In this document: in pieces, positions 8,312 through 16,761 of the stretch
Layout: each line of letters opens with the position of its first letter
How positions within the stretch are numbered: the stretch's first letter is position 1
Source: DAOTTX01 sp034437515
GTDB taxonomy: Bacteria > Chloroflexota > Anaerolineae > Aggregatilineales > Phototrophicaceae
DNA length: 44,117 nt
Assembly (NCBI GenBank): GCA_034437515.1
Contig: DAOTTX010000320.1
Span: 1 to 44,117, forward strand
Reading direction: 5' to 3'
Translations under genes and position numbers: made by a program
Notes under the pieces: model-generated
What the model saw: the letters and a program-made list of their open reading frames with translations, nothing else
Told to the model about the DNA's origin: nothing
Database searches by the model: none

Positions 8312-9508
8312 TTACATGAAATCCTTCAAGCCTAGCAGCAGTACCTCGCGTGTAAAGTCGCACGAATACCCGATCCATGCGTCGTTCAAGAATTTGCCGG
8401 TGCGATATTCCTTCGTAACGCCATAACCGCCCAGGATTTCCACCGCACGCTGTGCGTTGCGAATGGCAGCATCAACGGCGAAGGTCTTCGCGGTCGGTGC
8501 CTTGACCGTCGCGGCCAGCATCGGGTCGGTATCAGCAGCGTGGGCTGCGTCCCAGACCATCAACCGTGCGGATTGTACATCGACCATCATTTCCGCCAGT
8601 TTGAGCGCGACGGTTTGATGTTCGATGATCGGCTTGCCCCAACTCCGGCGCTCACGGGCGTAATCCAGCGCGTATTCGTAGGCGGCACGCGCTAGACCGA
8701 TGTAACATGCCGCCAGCCCGATTGCCATTTCCGGCGTGCTGGCAAAAATCATCCCGGCCTGGCCTTCTTCGCCGATGCGGTTCTCAACCGGGACACATAC
8801 GTTATCGAGGTAGATTTCCGTGTGGTGCGCGGTCTTCCAGCCGATCATCTCGGTACGCTTACCGAAGGAAAGACCGGGTGTATCTGCCGGGACGTAGAGC
8901 ATGGTCAATCCCTGCGATGGCGGCGTGTCGAGATCGGTGCGTGCCATAACGAAATACACATCGGCGACCCCGGCATTGGTCACAAACGCGGACTTGTGCC
9001 CGTTGATGTAGTAATCACCGTTGCGCCGTTCCGCGATGCTCTGCGGGCCGACACCCGGCTCCGGTGACGGGCAGAACAGGTCTGACCCGGCGATGTTCGG
9101 CTCGCTGAGTGCGCCGCTGTGCAGCAGCGGTTTACCGTCTTTCAAGTGTTGGAGCATCCATTGTTTTTGCGAGTCACTTGCAGCACGAGAAACCAACACG
9201 TTCATTCCCGCCGTCAGGTTAAAGTAGTTGGCAGGGATGGCGACGTCGAGTGTGCCCAGTTCCTCCATTACAATGGCGAGGTCAACGCAGCTTTGCCCCA
9301 GCCCACCGTGTGCTTCTGGCACCAGCAGGCTGGTAAAGCCCATTTCCGCACCTTTCTCAAAGATCGGCTGGCATAAGTCCCAGGGGACGATCTCATCGTG
9401 CCCCGCCGCCTCGATCTTATCGACGACCGGTGCGATTTCTTTGTCGGCGAAGGTGCGCGCAGCCTTCTTGAGCATTTGCTGTTCTTCTGTCAACGTCAGG
9501 TTGACCAT
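8312..9508 (-). CDS. Acyl-CoA dehydrogenase family flavoprotein with atypical active-site segment
   Basis: FAD-dependent acyl-CoA dehydrogenase fold, 398 aa: helical N-terminus (LTEEQQMLKKAARTFADKEI), a beta domain with ALSEPNIAGSD and YINGHKSAFVTNAG, and helical C-terminus with AVEILGGYGVTKEYR. ATG 9508 follows AGGAGG by 10 bases; a longer reading would overlap the upstream gene. The usual catalytic segment YEGT(S/H) is replaced by GYSCDFTRE (about 380-388), so the normal Glu base is not in its usual place. The base may be elsewhere, as in isovaleryl- and long-chain enzymes, or the reaction may differ. It probably desaturates a CoA thioester in the pathway encoded by this operon, passing electrons to ETF; no ETF gene is in the window. 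Confidence 0.85.
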   Translation of the reverse strand: MVNLTLTEEQQMLKKAARTFADKEIAPVVDKIEAAGHDEIVPWDLCQPIFEKGAEMGFTSLLVPEAHGGLGQSCVDLAIVMEELGTLDVAIPANYFNLTAGMNVLVSRAASDSQKQWMLQHLKDGKPLLHSGALSEPNIAGSDLFCPSPEPGVGPQSIAERRNGDYYINGHKSAFVTNAGVADVYFVMARTDLDTPPSQGLTMLYVPADTPGLSFGKRTEMIGWKTAHHTEIYLDNVCVPVENRIGEEGQAGMIFASTPEMAIGLAACYIGLARAAYEYALDYARERRSWGKPIIEHQTVALKLAEMMVDVQSARLMVWDAAHAADTDPMLAATVKAPTAKTFAVDAAIRNAQRAVEILGGYGVTKEYRTGKFLNDAWIGYSCDFTREVLLLGLKDFM

Positions 9509-9530
9509 GATTGTATTGCCTCCTACAAAG

Positions 9531-12500
9531 CTAGTCTGCGGCTTCCGACATGACCCGTGCGGATTTGATGCGATCAATTTCATTGTAGTATTTTTCGACA
9601 TTCGCAATTTTGATGTCCTCATAACCACGGATGAGGTCGGGTAGCTTGGCGAGTTCAACTGACCGCTCATATGTGTTTGTGGAGAGGGTGGCGAGTTCTT
9701 CTTCGATCATCGCCCGGTATTGGTCGATGAGTTCGCGTTCCACCTTGCGGACGTGGGCATAACCAAAGACATCGAAGGGTGTCCCACGTAAGAAGCGTAA
9801 CCGGTACAGCAACTTGTAGCCGACATCGAACCACTTGCCGAGGCCGATCTTACGCTCGATGCCAAGCGCCCGTAAGAAGGGCGGATGCAGCTTATAGGTG
9901 ATTTTGGCATTCGGGCCGAATTGCTCGATCAGTTGTTGTTGGAACTCGGATTTCAAATGCAGCCTGCCGACTTCATATTCGTCTTTATAGGCCATCAGTT
10001 TGAAAAGATAATGCGCGACCGCTTCACTGAGTTCGGTGCGTTTGGTGACTCGCGCCTCGGCCTCGCGCACACGCTTGACGAACGCGACGTAAGACCGGGC
10101 ATATTTTACGTTCTGGTAGTCGATCAATTCAGGTACGCGGATTTCCAGCAGGCGCAGGAGTTCGCCCTCAGCCTGTACGGTATCGATCAAAGCGCGTGCA
10201 GTGGAGGAGACCTCCGGCTGAATAGCCAGATCGCCATCGCGCTTTAATTCTTTGAGCGGGTGCCAATCTGGGTCAGCGACCAGCTTACGCCCGATGCGAA
10301 ACGCCAGCATATTCGATTTAACGGCAACCCCGTTGATCGTGATGGTGTGCTCTAGGGTTTCCGCATCCAACGGCAGCACCCCAGCTTGATAGGCCGCACC
10401 GATGCAGATCATATTGGCCTGCATGTGGGTGCCGAACACGTTCTCGGAGAGGGCCTTCGCATCCAGATAGATATTGCGTTCCGGTTGGGTGCGGTTGTCG
10501 ATGCTGCGCTTGAGAAATTGCATCTGTGGGAAGGACAGTTCAGTCGAGCGTATCATCTCGCCGGTGGCAAACTCACTCATAGAGACGACCGCGACCGTGC
10601 GTTTGGGTGTGGCATGTTGCAGATTCTTATCTTTCGCTGCTTCCAGTGGGTCAAAGACCAGATACGCATCGGCAGCGGCGTTGCCGACCTTGTTCGAGAT
10701 CGGACGGTCATTGCGGGCGATTTTCACATGGGAAAGCACCGGCCCGCCTTTCTGGCTCAGTCCGGTCTGGTCGAGGTTGCGCACGACTTTTCCTTCTAAG
10801 AAGGCGGCGGTGCCGAGGATCTGGTTGATGGTGACCACGCCGGTGCCGCCGATGCCGACCATGTAGATGTTGGCCTCATCACCGACCATGCGCTCCGGTT
10901 TCGGCAGTTCATCCAGGTCGATTTGAATATCCAGCCGTCCGCGTTTCTTCGGCATGTTCTCGTCGGGGATGACGGTCACAAATGAGGGGCAATCCCCCTC
11001 CAGGCAGGTGTAGTCTTTGTTGCAGGATGCTTGGTGAATCTGGGTTTTGCGCCCGAATTCCGTATCAACGGGTACCACACTCAAGCAATTAGATTTGACG
11101 CCGCAGTCCCCGCAGCCCTCGCAGACCGCCTCGTTGATAAAGATGCGTGTGGGCGGGTCTACAGCCTGACCGCGCTTGCGCTGGCGGCGCAGGTCGGCAG
11201 CACAGGGTTGGTCATAAATCAAGATGGTCACCCCCGGCTCATCACGCAGCGCGTGCTGCGCGTCGTCCAGACGGTCGCGGTGCCAGACGGTCGTGCCGGG
11301 TGCCCATTGGGTATTCGTCGGGTATTTTTCCGGCTCATCAGCACACACGATAATCTTGTTGACGCCTTCGGCGTGCAGGGCACAGGTGAGTTCCGGTACC
11401 GCCATACCACCATCGGCGGGTTGTGCGCCGGTCATGGCGACCGCTTCGTTATAGAGGATCTTGTAGGTGATGTTGGTCCCGGCGGCGATTGCCTGACGAA
11501 TCGCCAGATACCCGGAATGCGCCAGCGTGCCATCGCCGATGTTCTGGAACATGTGCGTCGTGTTGGAGAAGGGCGCAGCGCCGACCCATTGCACACCCTC
11601 ACCACCCATATGTGTGATGCCTTCCGTGTTGCGATCCATGTTCAGCACCATGCCATGACACCCGATGCCCCCCCCCGCAATCGACCCTTCCGGCACGACC
11701 GTTGAGCGGTTATGCGGGCAGCCAGAGCAAAAGTATGGGCTGCGATTGGCTGATTGTGCGTCGTTTGCCATCGGCACTTCGAGGGATATGGAGGCCGCAC
11801 GCAGCGTGGTAAGGTGCGGCTTCAACACCTCCGAAGGGACATAATCTGTGAGGCGCTGGCCCAGGATACGGGTGACCTGATCGACATCGAGTTCGCTATC
11901 ACTGCGGACTAACGGCTGTCCGGCTTCGTCGCGTTTACCGAAGACCAGCGGGCGTTCGCTGTGGTTGTACAACACATCACGGATGAAGACCTCGACAAAT
12001 GCCCGTTTCTCCTCGATCACCAAGATCTCACGCAGGCCACTCGCAAACCGCTTGATAATCTCTGGTTCCGCCGGGTAGAGCATCCCAATCTTCAAAAGTC
12101 GGATGCCATAGCGGTTCAGTTCTGCCTCATCAAGACTCAGTAAATCCAGTGCTTCGCGCAGATCGTAGTAAGTCTTCCCGGCGGCGACGATACCCAGCCG
12201 ATCCTCCGTACCGGATACGGTAATCTGGTTCAAGTTGTTGGCGGCGGCGAAGCGTTTTGCGGCTTCTAACCGACCTTCGTTGAGTTCGCGCTCCAGTTGT
12301 AAGGAGAAGGGTGCGACCAGACGTGTATCCTGGTTAGCCTGCCAGGGCCGCCCGTTGAACTCAAATTCCGGTCGGACAATATCGGTGATCTCTCGCACGC
12401 AAGCCGTGCCGAAGCCATCGGCGATGTCCGTGACGATCTTAAAGCCGACCCATAGCCCACTGTAACGTGAGAGTTCAAAGCCGTAACGCCCGAACTCGAT

Positions 12501-13043
12501 CACTTCCTGGATGTCACCGGGGTAGAGCACCGGCATCTGTGCATCGTAGAACGCCACTTCCGAAGCAGAAGGCAGCGTCGAAGACTTAGCAATGGGGTCG
12601 TCCCCGGCAATCGCCAGCACGCCGCCGTAACGCCCGACGCCGGTAAAGTTCCCGTGTTTGAACACATCGCCGGAGCGATCCACACCGGGTGCTTTGCCGT
12701 ACCACATGCCGAGCACACCGTCATATTTTGGATCGGGCAGGGTATTGGCGATCTGGCTACCGAAGACGGCGGTCGCACCCAGGTCTTCGTTGACGCCGGG
12801 CATGAACGTGACGTTATGCGCGTCGAGCAGTTTCTTTTCTCGCTCGAACAGCATATCCAACCCGGCGATGGGTGACCCACGATAACCAGAAATCAGCGTT
12901 GCCGTGTTCAGCCGAGCGCGTTTATCCGCGAGGTGCTGATCCAACGGAAGCCTGACGAGGGCCTGCAACCCGGTCAGGATAACCGGCCCTTCTTGTTTGG
13001 TGTATTTGTCTTTAAAGGTAAACTCGTTCCAATCAATCATCAT
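9531..13043 (-). CDS. Fused indolepyruvate:ferredoxin oxidoreductase (IorA-IorB type)
   Basis: 1170-aa fused 2-oxoacid:acceptor oxidoreductase. The N-terminal IorA-like part has a pyrimidine-domain start (GYRGSPIAGLD), a CSGCPH motif (439-444), and the thiamine-diphosphate site GDGTLAHSG (503-511) with NEAVAMTGAQ. A ferredoxin-like segment follows with Cys641, 644, 647 and 653 plus further cysteines at 674, 680 and 685. The C-terminal gamma/IorB domain begins MVGIGGTGVVTINQIL. It would oxidatively decarboxylate an aryl-2-oxoacid (indole- or phenylpyruvate type) to the acyl-CoA, reducing ferredoxin. Large fused forms occur in aerobic bacteria. No ferredoxin gene is adjacent. The start is uncertain by one codon (ATGATG) and no clear Shine-Dalgarno is seen. 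Here it may make an aryl- or oxoacyl-CoA feeding the beta-oxidation genes. Confidence 0.88.
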   Translation of the reverse strand: MMIDWNEFTFKDKYTKQEGPVILTGLQALVRLPLDQHLADKRARLNTATLISGYRGSPIAGLDMLFEREKKLLDAHNVTFMPGVNEDLGATAVFGSQIANTLPDPKYDGVLGMWYGKAPGVDRSGDVFKHGNFTGVGRYGGVLAIAGDDPIAKSSTLPSASEVAFYDAQMPVLYPGDIQEVIEFGRYGFELSRYSGLWVGFKIVTDIADGFGTACVREITDIVRPEFEFNGRPWQANQDTRLVAPFSLQLERELNEGRLEAAKRFAAANNLNQITVSGTEDRLGIVAAGKTYYDLREALDLLSLDEAELNRYGIRLLKIGMLYPAEPEIIKRFASGLREILVIEEKRAFVEVFIRDVLYNHSERPLVFGKRDEAGQPLVRSDSELDVDQVTRILGQRLTDYVPSEVLKPHLTTLRAASISLEVPMANDAQSANRSPYFCSGCPHNRSTVVPEGSIAGGGIGCHGMVLNMDRNTEGITHMGGEGVQWVGAAPFSNTTHMFQNIGDGTLAHSGYLAIRQAIAAGTNITYKILYNEAVAMTGAQPADGGMAVPELTCALHAEGVNKIIVCADEPEKYPTNTQWAPGTTVWHRDRLDDAQHALRDEPGVTILIYDQPCAADLRRQRKRGQAVDPPTRIFINEAVCEGCGDCGVKSNCLSVVPVDTEFGRKTQIHQASCNKDYTCLEGDCPSFVTVIPDENMPKKRGRLDIQIDLDELPKPERMVGDEANIYMVGIGGTGVVTINQILGTAAFLEGKVVRNLDQTGLSQKGGPVLSHVKIARNDRPISNKVGNAAADAYLVFDPLEAAKDKNLQHATPKRTVAVVSMSEFATGEMIRSTELSFPQMQFLKRSIDNRTQPERNIYLDAKALSENVFGTHMQANMICIGAAYQAGVLPLDAETLEHTITINGVAVKSNMLAFRIGRKLVADPDWHPLKELKRDGDLAIQPEVSSTARALIDTVQAEGELLRLLEIRVPELIDYQNVKYARSYVAFVKRVREAEARVTKRTELSEAVAHYLFKLMAYKDEYEVGRLHLKSEFQQQLIEQFGPNAKITYKLHPPFLRALGIERKIGLGKWFDVGYKLLYRLRFLRGTPFDVFGYAHVRKVERELIDQYRAMIEEELATLSTNTYERSVELAKLPDLIRGYEDIKIANVEKYYNEIDRIKSARVMSEAAD

Positions 13044-13070
13044 AATGTGCTTGATATGCTTTCCACTAAC

Positions 13071-14024
13071 TTACGCGCCGTTTACGTCTAGGACGATGCG
13101 CCCGGCAAAATGCCGCGCCTGAATGAGTTTGTGTGCTTCCTGTGCCTCGGCGAGTGGATAGACGTGTTGAACACATGGGCGCACGTTCCCGGCCTCGACC
13201 TGTTCACGCAGTGTATCCAGTCCTTCGGGATAGGTGTCGAAAGCCAGCACTTTGACTTCGACCTGATGCTCTTTGCACAGCCGTTCGCGGTTCTCCATCT
13301 CGACCGGGTCATCACGCAACACGACAATGATCTTGCCGCCCGGCTTCATCACATCGAAGGTGCGCAGGTTCGTATCCCCGCCGATGGGATCAACGGCAAC
13401 GTCGATGTCTTTTGCAACCTCACGGAAGTCAACTGTGTTGTAATCAATGACTTCATCTGCCCCCAACCCACGGACGAAATCGGTGTTGTTGGCGCTGCAT
13501 GTCGCAATAACGTGAGCACCGTGTGCTTTCGCCAGTTGGATCGATATCATGCCGACACCGCCCGCACCGCCATGATAGAGCAGGCGATCCCCAGCCTGGA
13601 TTTCAGCGAGGCCGTGCATGGCGATAATGCCGCTGAGGCCCGGCATCGGCAGGGAGGCGGCTTCAATAAAGCTGATCTCCTGCGGCATTTTGCGGATCAA
13701 AGCGGCATCAACAGCGAGATATTCGGCATAGGTGCCGCTGTGCATCACGGTGATGAGTCCGTAAACGTGGTCACCGACGGCGAATTTGGTCACACCTTCG
13801 CCGACTTCCACCACTTCACCGGCGAAGTCGTTGCCCAGCGTGTGAGGGAAGGAGATCGGGAAGAACCCACGCAGCCAGCCTTCACGAATTTTGATGTCGT
13901 AGTAGTTCACCCCGGCGGCGTGGATGCGTACCAACACCTGACCGGCAGCGGGAGTCGGGCGTTCAACCTCGACATATTCCAGTACATCGTCGTGCCCGTA
14001 TTGGTTAATCTGTACAGCCTTCAT
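13071..14024 (-). CDS. MDR-family NADPH:quinone oxidoreductase-like enzyme
   Basis: Zinc-free medium-chain reductase, 317 aa. It has the N-terminal GroES-like domain (GVNYYDIKIREG, PHTLGNDFAG) and a Rossmann cofactor motif HGGAGGVGMISIQLAKA. The structural-zinc cysteines of alcohol dehydrogenases are absent. It should reduce a quinone, enone or enoyl double bond with NADPH. I use ATG 14024, preceded by AAAGGA at about 10 bases; the longer frame to 14087 would overlap the upstream cytochrome gene. It follows the cytochrome by 25 bases, so a link to electron transfer is possible but unproven. Confidence 0.8.
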   Translation of the reverse strand: MKAVQINQYGHDDVLEYVEVERPTPAAGQVLVRIHAAGVNYYDIKIREGWLRGFFPISFPHTLGNDFAGEVVEVGEGVTKFAVGDHVYGLITVMHSGTYAEYLAVDAALIRKMPQEISFIEAASLPMPGLSGIIAMHGLAEIQAGDRLLYHGGAGGVGMISIQLAKAHGAHVIATCSANNTDFVRGLGADEVIDYNTVDFREVAKDIDVAVDPIGGDTNLRTFDVMKPGGKIIVVLRDDPVEMENRERLCKEHQVEVKVLAFDTYPEGLDTLREQVEAGNVRPCVQHVYPLAEAQEAHKLIQARHFAGRIVLDVNGA

Positions 14025-14049
14025 CGTAAAATGTCCTTTCGTAACGTAT

Positions 14050-14925
14050 TTATTCGAGCGAACGTAGGTATTCCCAGATCGCTTCAATATCTTCGTCCGT
14101 CATGTTGTTGTAGCCCGCCCAGGGCATATAAATCGGGTCAATCACATCACCATCGATCATCACACCGGTACGCATGACCCGGTCGAAATCTTCGAGTGTG
14201 TAATCATCCAACGGGCCGCCGACGTGCAAATTGGTTCCCGGTGGTGCCCCCGGTTCGAGGCCCTGCCCACCACGTAGATCGTCCCCGTGACAGAACGAAC
14301 AACCGCCGATTTGCACCAGATATTCACCGTAGTATTCCGGCAGTTCAGGGCGTGGCCCGGTAAAGTCGATCAACTCGGTACGGGCGACCTGGCCCGATGC
14401 GCCCAGCGAGAGCATCACCTGTGCCGGGATGGTCAGGTTACGTGCGGCTTCGGTGTTGTCTACCGGTGGCAGGCTCATCAGGTAGGCGACCATTGCGCCC
14501 AGGTCTTCATCCGTCAGGTGGAAGTACGAATCCGACGGCATGAAGATCAACCCACGCCCGCCCGGATGCACACCATAGCGGATCGCCCGTACCCAATCTT
14601 CTTCGGTGTAATAGGCACCGACGCCACCTTCACCGGTCGTCAGGTTAGGCGTATGAACGCTGCCCAGGAAGTCATCGTTGAAGGCGGGTGCCCCGCCCAG
14701 GTTATCCCCATGGCAGATCGTACAGACCGCTACAGCTTCTGTGATGTACCGTCCGCGTTCAATTGCTTCGGGGTCATCGTAGGAGATAGCAACCGCATAA
14801 CCGGGTGCGTCCGCGTAGGTGCGGTTGATGGGGGAGTTTGCGATGATGTACCAGGCACCCAACCCAGCCAGAACGGCCAGTGTACCAACAATTGCTGCCA
14901 GTCGAACAAAGAACTTTTTCATCAT
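14050..14925 (-). CDS. Membrane-anchored diheme cytochrome c
   Basis: Protein of 291 aa with an uncleaved-looking N-terminal membrane helix (about 8-28) and two c-type heme sites, CTICH (68-72) and CSFCH (209-213). Candidate axial methionines are Met129 (FMPSD) and Met267 (YMPWAGY), each at the expected place in its domain. It should sit on the outer face of the membrane and carry electrons from a dehydrogenase to the respiratory chain. The architecture resembles cytochrome subunits of membrane alcohol/gluconate dehydrogenases, but no such dehydrogenase is in the operon. ATG 14925 directly follows the TAG of the upstream gene and uses the GAGGG inside its end. Its partner is unknown. Confidence 0.88.
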   Translation of the reverse strand: MMKKFFVRLAAIVGTLAVLAGLGAWYIIANSPINRTYADAPGYAVAISYDDPEAIERGRYITEAVAVCTICHGDNLGGAPAFNDDFLGSVHTPNLTTGEGGVGAYYTEEDWVRAIRYGVHPGGRGLIFMPSDSYFHLTDEDLGAMVAYLMSLPPVDNTEAARNLTIPAQVMLSLGASGQVARTELIDFTGPRPELPEYYGEYLVQIGGCSFCHGDDLRGGQGLEPGAPPGTNLHVGGPLDDYTLEDFDRVMRTGVMIDGDVIDPIYMPWAGYNNMTDEDIEAIWEYLRSLE

Positions 14926-15945
14926 CTATCCCTCGTGTACTTTGACCAGCATCTTACCAACGTGGTTCGAGTCGAATAGTTCTGCAAATGCTTGTGGACA
15001 CTTTTCCAGTCCGTCAAAAATAGTTTCGCGGTATTTGATCTTGCCTTCGCGCAACCATTCCGACAGTACGCGCAGCGCCTCCGGGAAGTGTTCGGCGTAA
15101 TCCCCCACGAGAAACCCGGTGATGTGCACACGCTTGATAATCCAGGTGTAAAGGTGCCTTGGACCAGCATCGACTTCGCCCGGCCCCAGGTTGTAGTTTG
15201 CAATCGTGCCGATCAAAACGATGCGTGCATGGACGTTGATATGATCCATGATGGCATCGTGCATATCACCGCCGACCAGGTCGAGAAAGACGTCGATCCC
15301 ATCCGGGCAGGCAGCACCAATTGCTTCGGAGAGGTCGCCCGGCGCTTTGTAGTCCACAGCGGCGTCAAAGCCAAGGTCATCGGTGATGTAGTTCAACTGC
15401 ACATCGTCCCCGGCGACACCGACTACCCGTGCACCCTGGAGTTTGGCGATCTGACCGGCGACTGAAGCCACCGACCCCGACGCGGCGTTAATCAAGAAGG
15501 TTTCCCCGGCTTGAGGTTGCCCGACGTGCAGCGTTGCGAAGTAAGCCGCCAACCCGGACGGCCCTAACACGCCTAAACTGCTGCGAACCGGCCCCAGGCT
15601 GGCATCGACCGGGCGTAGACCTTCCCCATCAGAGCGGACGTAGGTCTGCCAGCCGAGTTCACCGGCGACGTAATCGCCTTCTGCGAATGCCGGATGTCGT
15701 GAGGCGACCACCTGACCGACCCCGCGTCCAATCATCACACTTTCCAGCGGGAGCTGCGGCGGGCCATCGGTTTTACCACTCATGCGCAGTCGCGGGAACG
15801 GATCCATCGAGAGGTAGTGCGTCTGTACGAGAATCTCGCCTTCTGCCGGGTCGCTTATAGGTTCTTCATGCAAGACGAAATTTGAAGCATCGGGGATGCC
15901 ATCCGCGTAGGAGACGAGCCGTAGTTGCTTATTTGTGCGCGTCAT
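14926..15945 (-). CDS. NADPH-dependent MDR reductase, CurA/prostaglandin-reductase type
   Basis: Protein of 339 aa with the features of the curcumin reductase/leukotriene-B4 dehydrogenase branch: LSMDPFPRLRM in the N-terminal domain, GLAAYFATLHVGQPQAGE, and the cofactor loop NAASGSVASVAGQIAKLQGA. These enzymes reduce the C=C of alpha,beta-enones with NADPH. The start ATG overlaps the stop of the upstream hydrolase by 4 bases (15942-15945), and the cytochrome gene begins right after its stop. In this operon it may saturate an enone from ring cleavage. Confidence 0.85.
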   Translation of the reverse strand: MTRTNKQLRLVSYADGIPDASNFVLHEEPISDPAEGEILVQTHYLSMDPFPRLRMSGKTDGPPQLPLESVMIGRGVGQVVASRHPAFAEGDYVAGELGWQTYVRSDGEGLRPVDASLGPVRSSLGVLGPSGLAAYFATLHVGQPQAGETFLINAASGSVASVAGQIAKLQGARVVGVAGDDVQLNYITDDLGFDAAVDYKAPGDLSEAIGAACPDGIDVFLDLVGGDMHDAIMDHINVHARIVLIGTIANYNLGPGEVDAGPRHLYTWIIKRVHITGFLVGDYAEHFPEALRVLSEWLREGKIKYRETIFDGLEKCPQAFAELFDSNHVGKMLVKVHEG

Positions 15946-16751
15946 GTGCTGCCCCCTGCGGTTACTTGCTGCCTGAGGAAGTTCAGCACGCGCTCGTTGA
16001 ACACGGTTGGCTGGTCGATATTGCTCAGATGAGCGGCCTTCTCAATAACGTGAAATTCCGCGCCGGGGATGCGCTCCGCCATATCGCGCATGATCTCCGG
16101 TTTGGCGACGGTATCTTCCGCGCCGACCAGTACCAGACAGGGCACGGTGATCGTCTCAACCGATGGGAAGTCGTGGTAATTCACGACTGCTTCCAGCGTG
16201 TGCAGGTAGGGGTGTTTGCGTAGTGTAGAAAGGCTGGCGAGGATGCGCTGCCGTGCGTCTTCCGTTGTCGAGGGGCCGGTGAGGGCCTGCGCCACTTTTG
16301 GCGCGATGTCTGCCGGGGTCTTACCCTCTAACAGCGGACGCTGGCGCAAGTCCAGCACTTCGCGGATTTTTTCCGGCGTGGGGCGCGGCCCACCGAAGCT
16401 GGTATCGGCGATCACGAGGCTGGCGACGCGTTCCGGGTGCCGTCCGTAGAAATCCGCCGCGATGCGTCCACCCATCGAAAGCCCGACCAGATGCGCCTGT
16501 GCCGCACCAAAGTGATCGATCACACGCAGCAGGTCGGCGCTGTAGTCGGCAAAGTGCCAGGGTTGGTCGGGGGCTTCGCTGTCGCCGTAACCGCGTGCAT
16601 CCCAGGCGACTGCTGTGTAATGTGGTGCGAATGCCGGGAGCTGGTCACGCCAATTGGTACGATTACCGCCGATGCCATGCAGGAAGATCACCAGCGGCCC
16701 GTTGCCTTGTCTGTCTACAGCGATATGTGGTGAAGGGACGATCTTAATCAT
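15942..16751 (-). CDS. Alpha/beta hydrolase next to the NicX-like gene (NicD-like or ring-cleavage-product hydrolase)
   Basis: Alpha/beta-hydrolase fold, 269 aa, with oxyanion strand FLHGIGGN, nucleophile Ser92 in GLSMGG, Asp213 and His241 (AAHLSN). ATG 16751 is preceded by a GGGGG run 6 bases upstream; the reading to 16793 would overlap the NicX-like gene. The family includes 3-oxoadipate enol-lactonase, meta-cleavage-product C-C hydrolases and N-formylmaleamate deformylase (NicD). Position 10 bases after a NicX-like dioxygenase makes a NicD-type role, or hydrolysis of another ring-opened product, the best guess. A true PcaD is encoded separately at 23471. Sequence alone does not decide among these. 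Confidence 0.8.
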   Translation of the reverse strand: MIKIVPSPHIAVDRQGNGPLVIFLHGIGGNRTNWRDQLPAFAPHYTAVAWDARGYGDSEAPDQPWHFADYSADLLRVIDHFGAAQAHLVGLSMGGRIAADFYGRHPERVASLVIADTSFGGPRPTPEKIREVLDLRQRPLLEGKTPADIAPKVAQALTGPSTTEDARQRILASLSTLRKHPYLHTLEAVVNYHDFPSVETITVPCLVLVGAEDTVAKPEIMRDMAERIPGAEFHVIEKAAHLSNIDQPTVFNERVLNFLRQQVTAGGST

Positions 16752-16761
16752 GTTTTTCCCC

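Noticed and set aside
11031..11705. 224-codon plus-strand open frame inside the indolepyruvate oxidoreductase gene
   Set aside because: Antisense to the ferredoxin and thiamine-diphosphate domains, which are clearly the coding strand.
13110..14177. 355-codon plus-strand open frame across the quinone oxidoreductase gene
   Set aside because: It is the antisense shadow of two genes with clear family motifs and has no recognisable domain itself.
15942..16751. Calling the operon-1 alpha/beta hydrolase PcaD
   Set aside because: A better PcaD lies in the pca operon at 23471-24259 next to PcaC; this gene is coupled to a NicX-like dioxygenase, so a different substrate is more likely.
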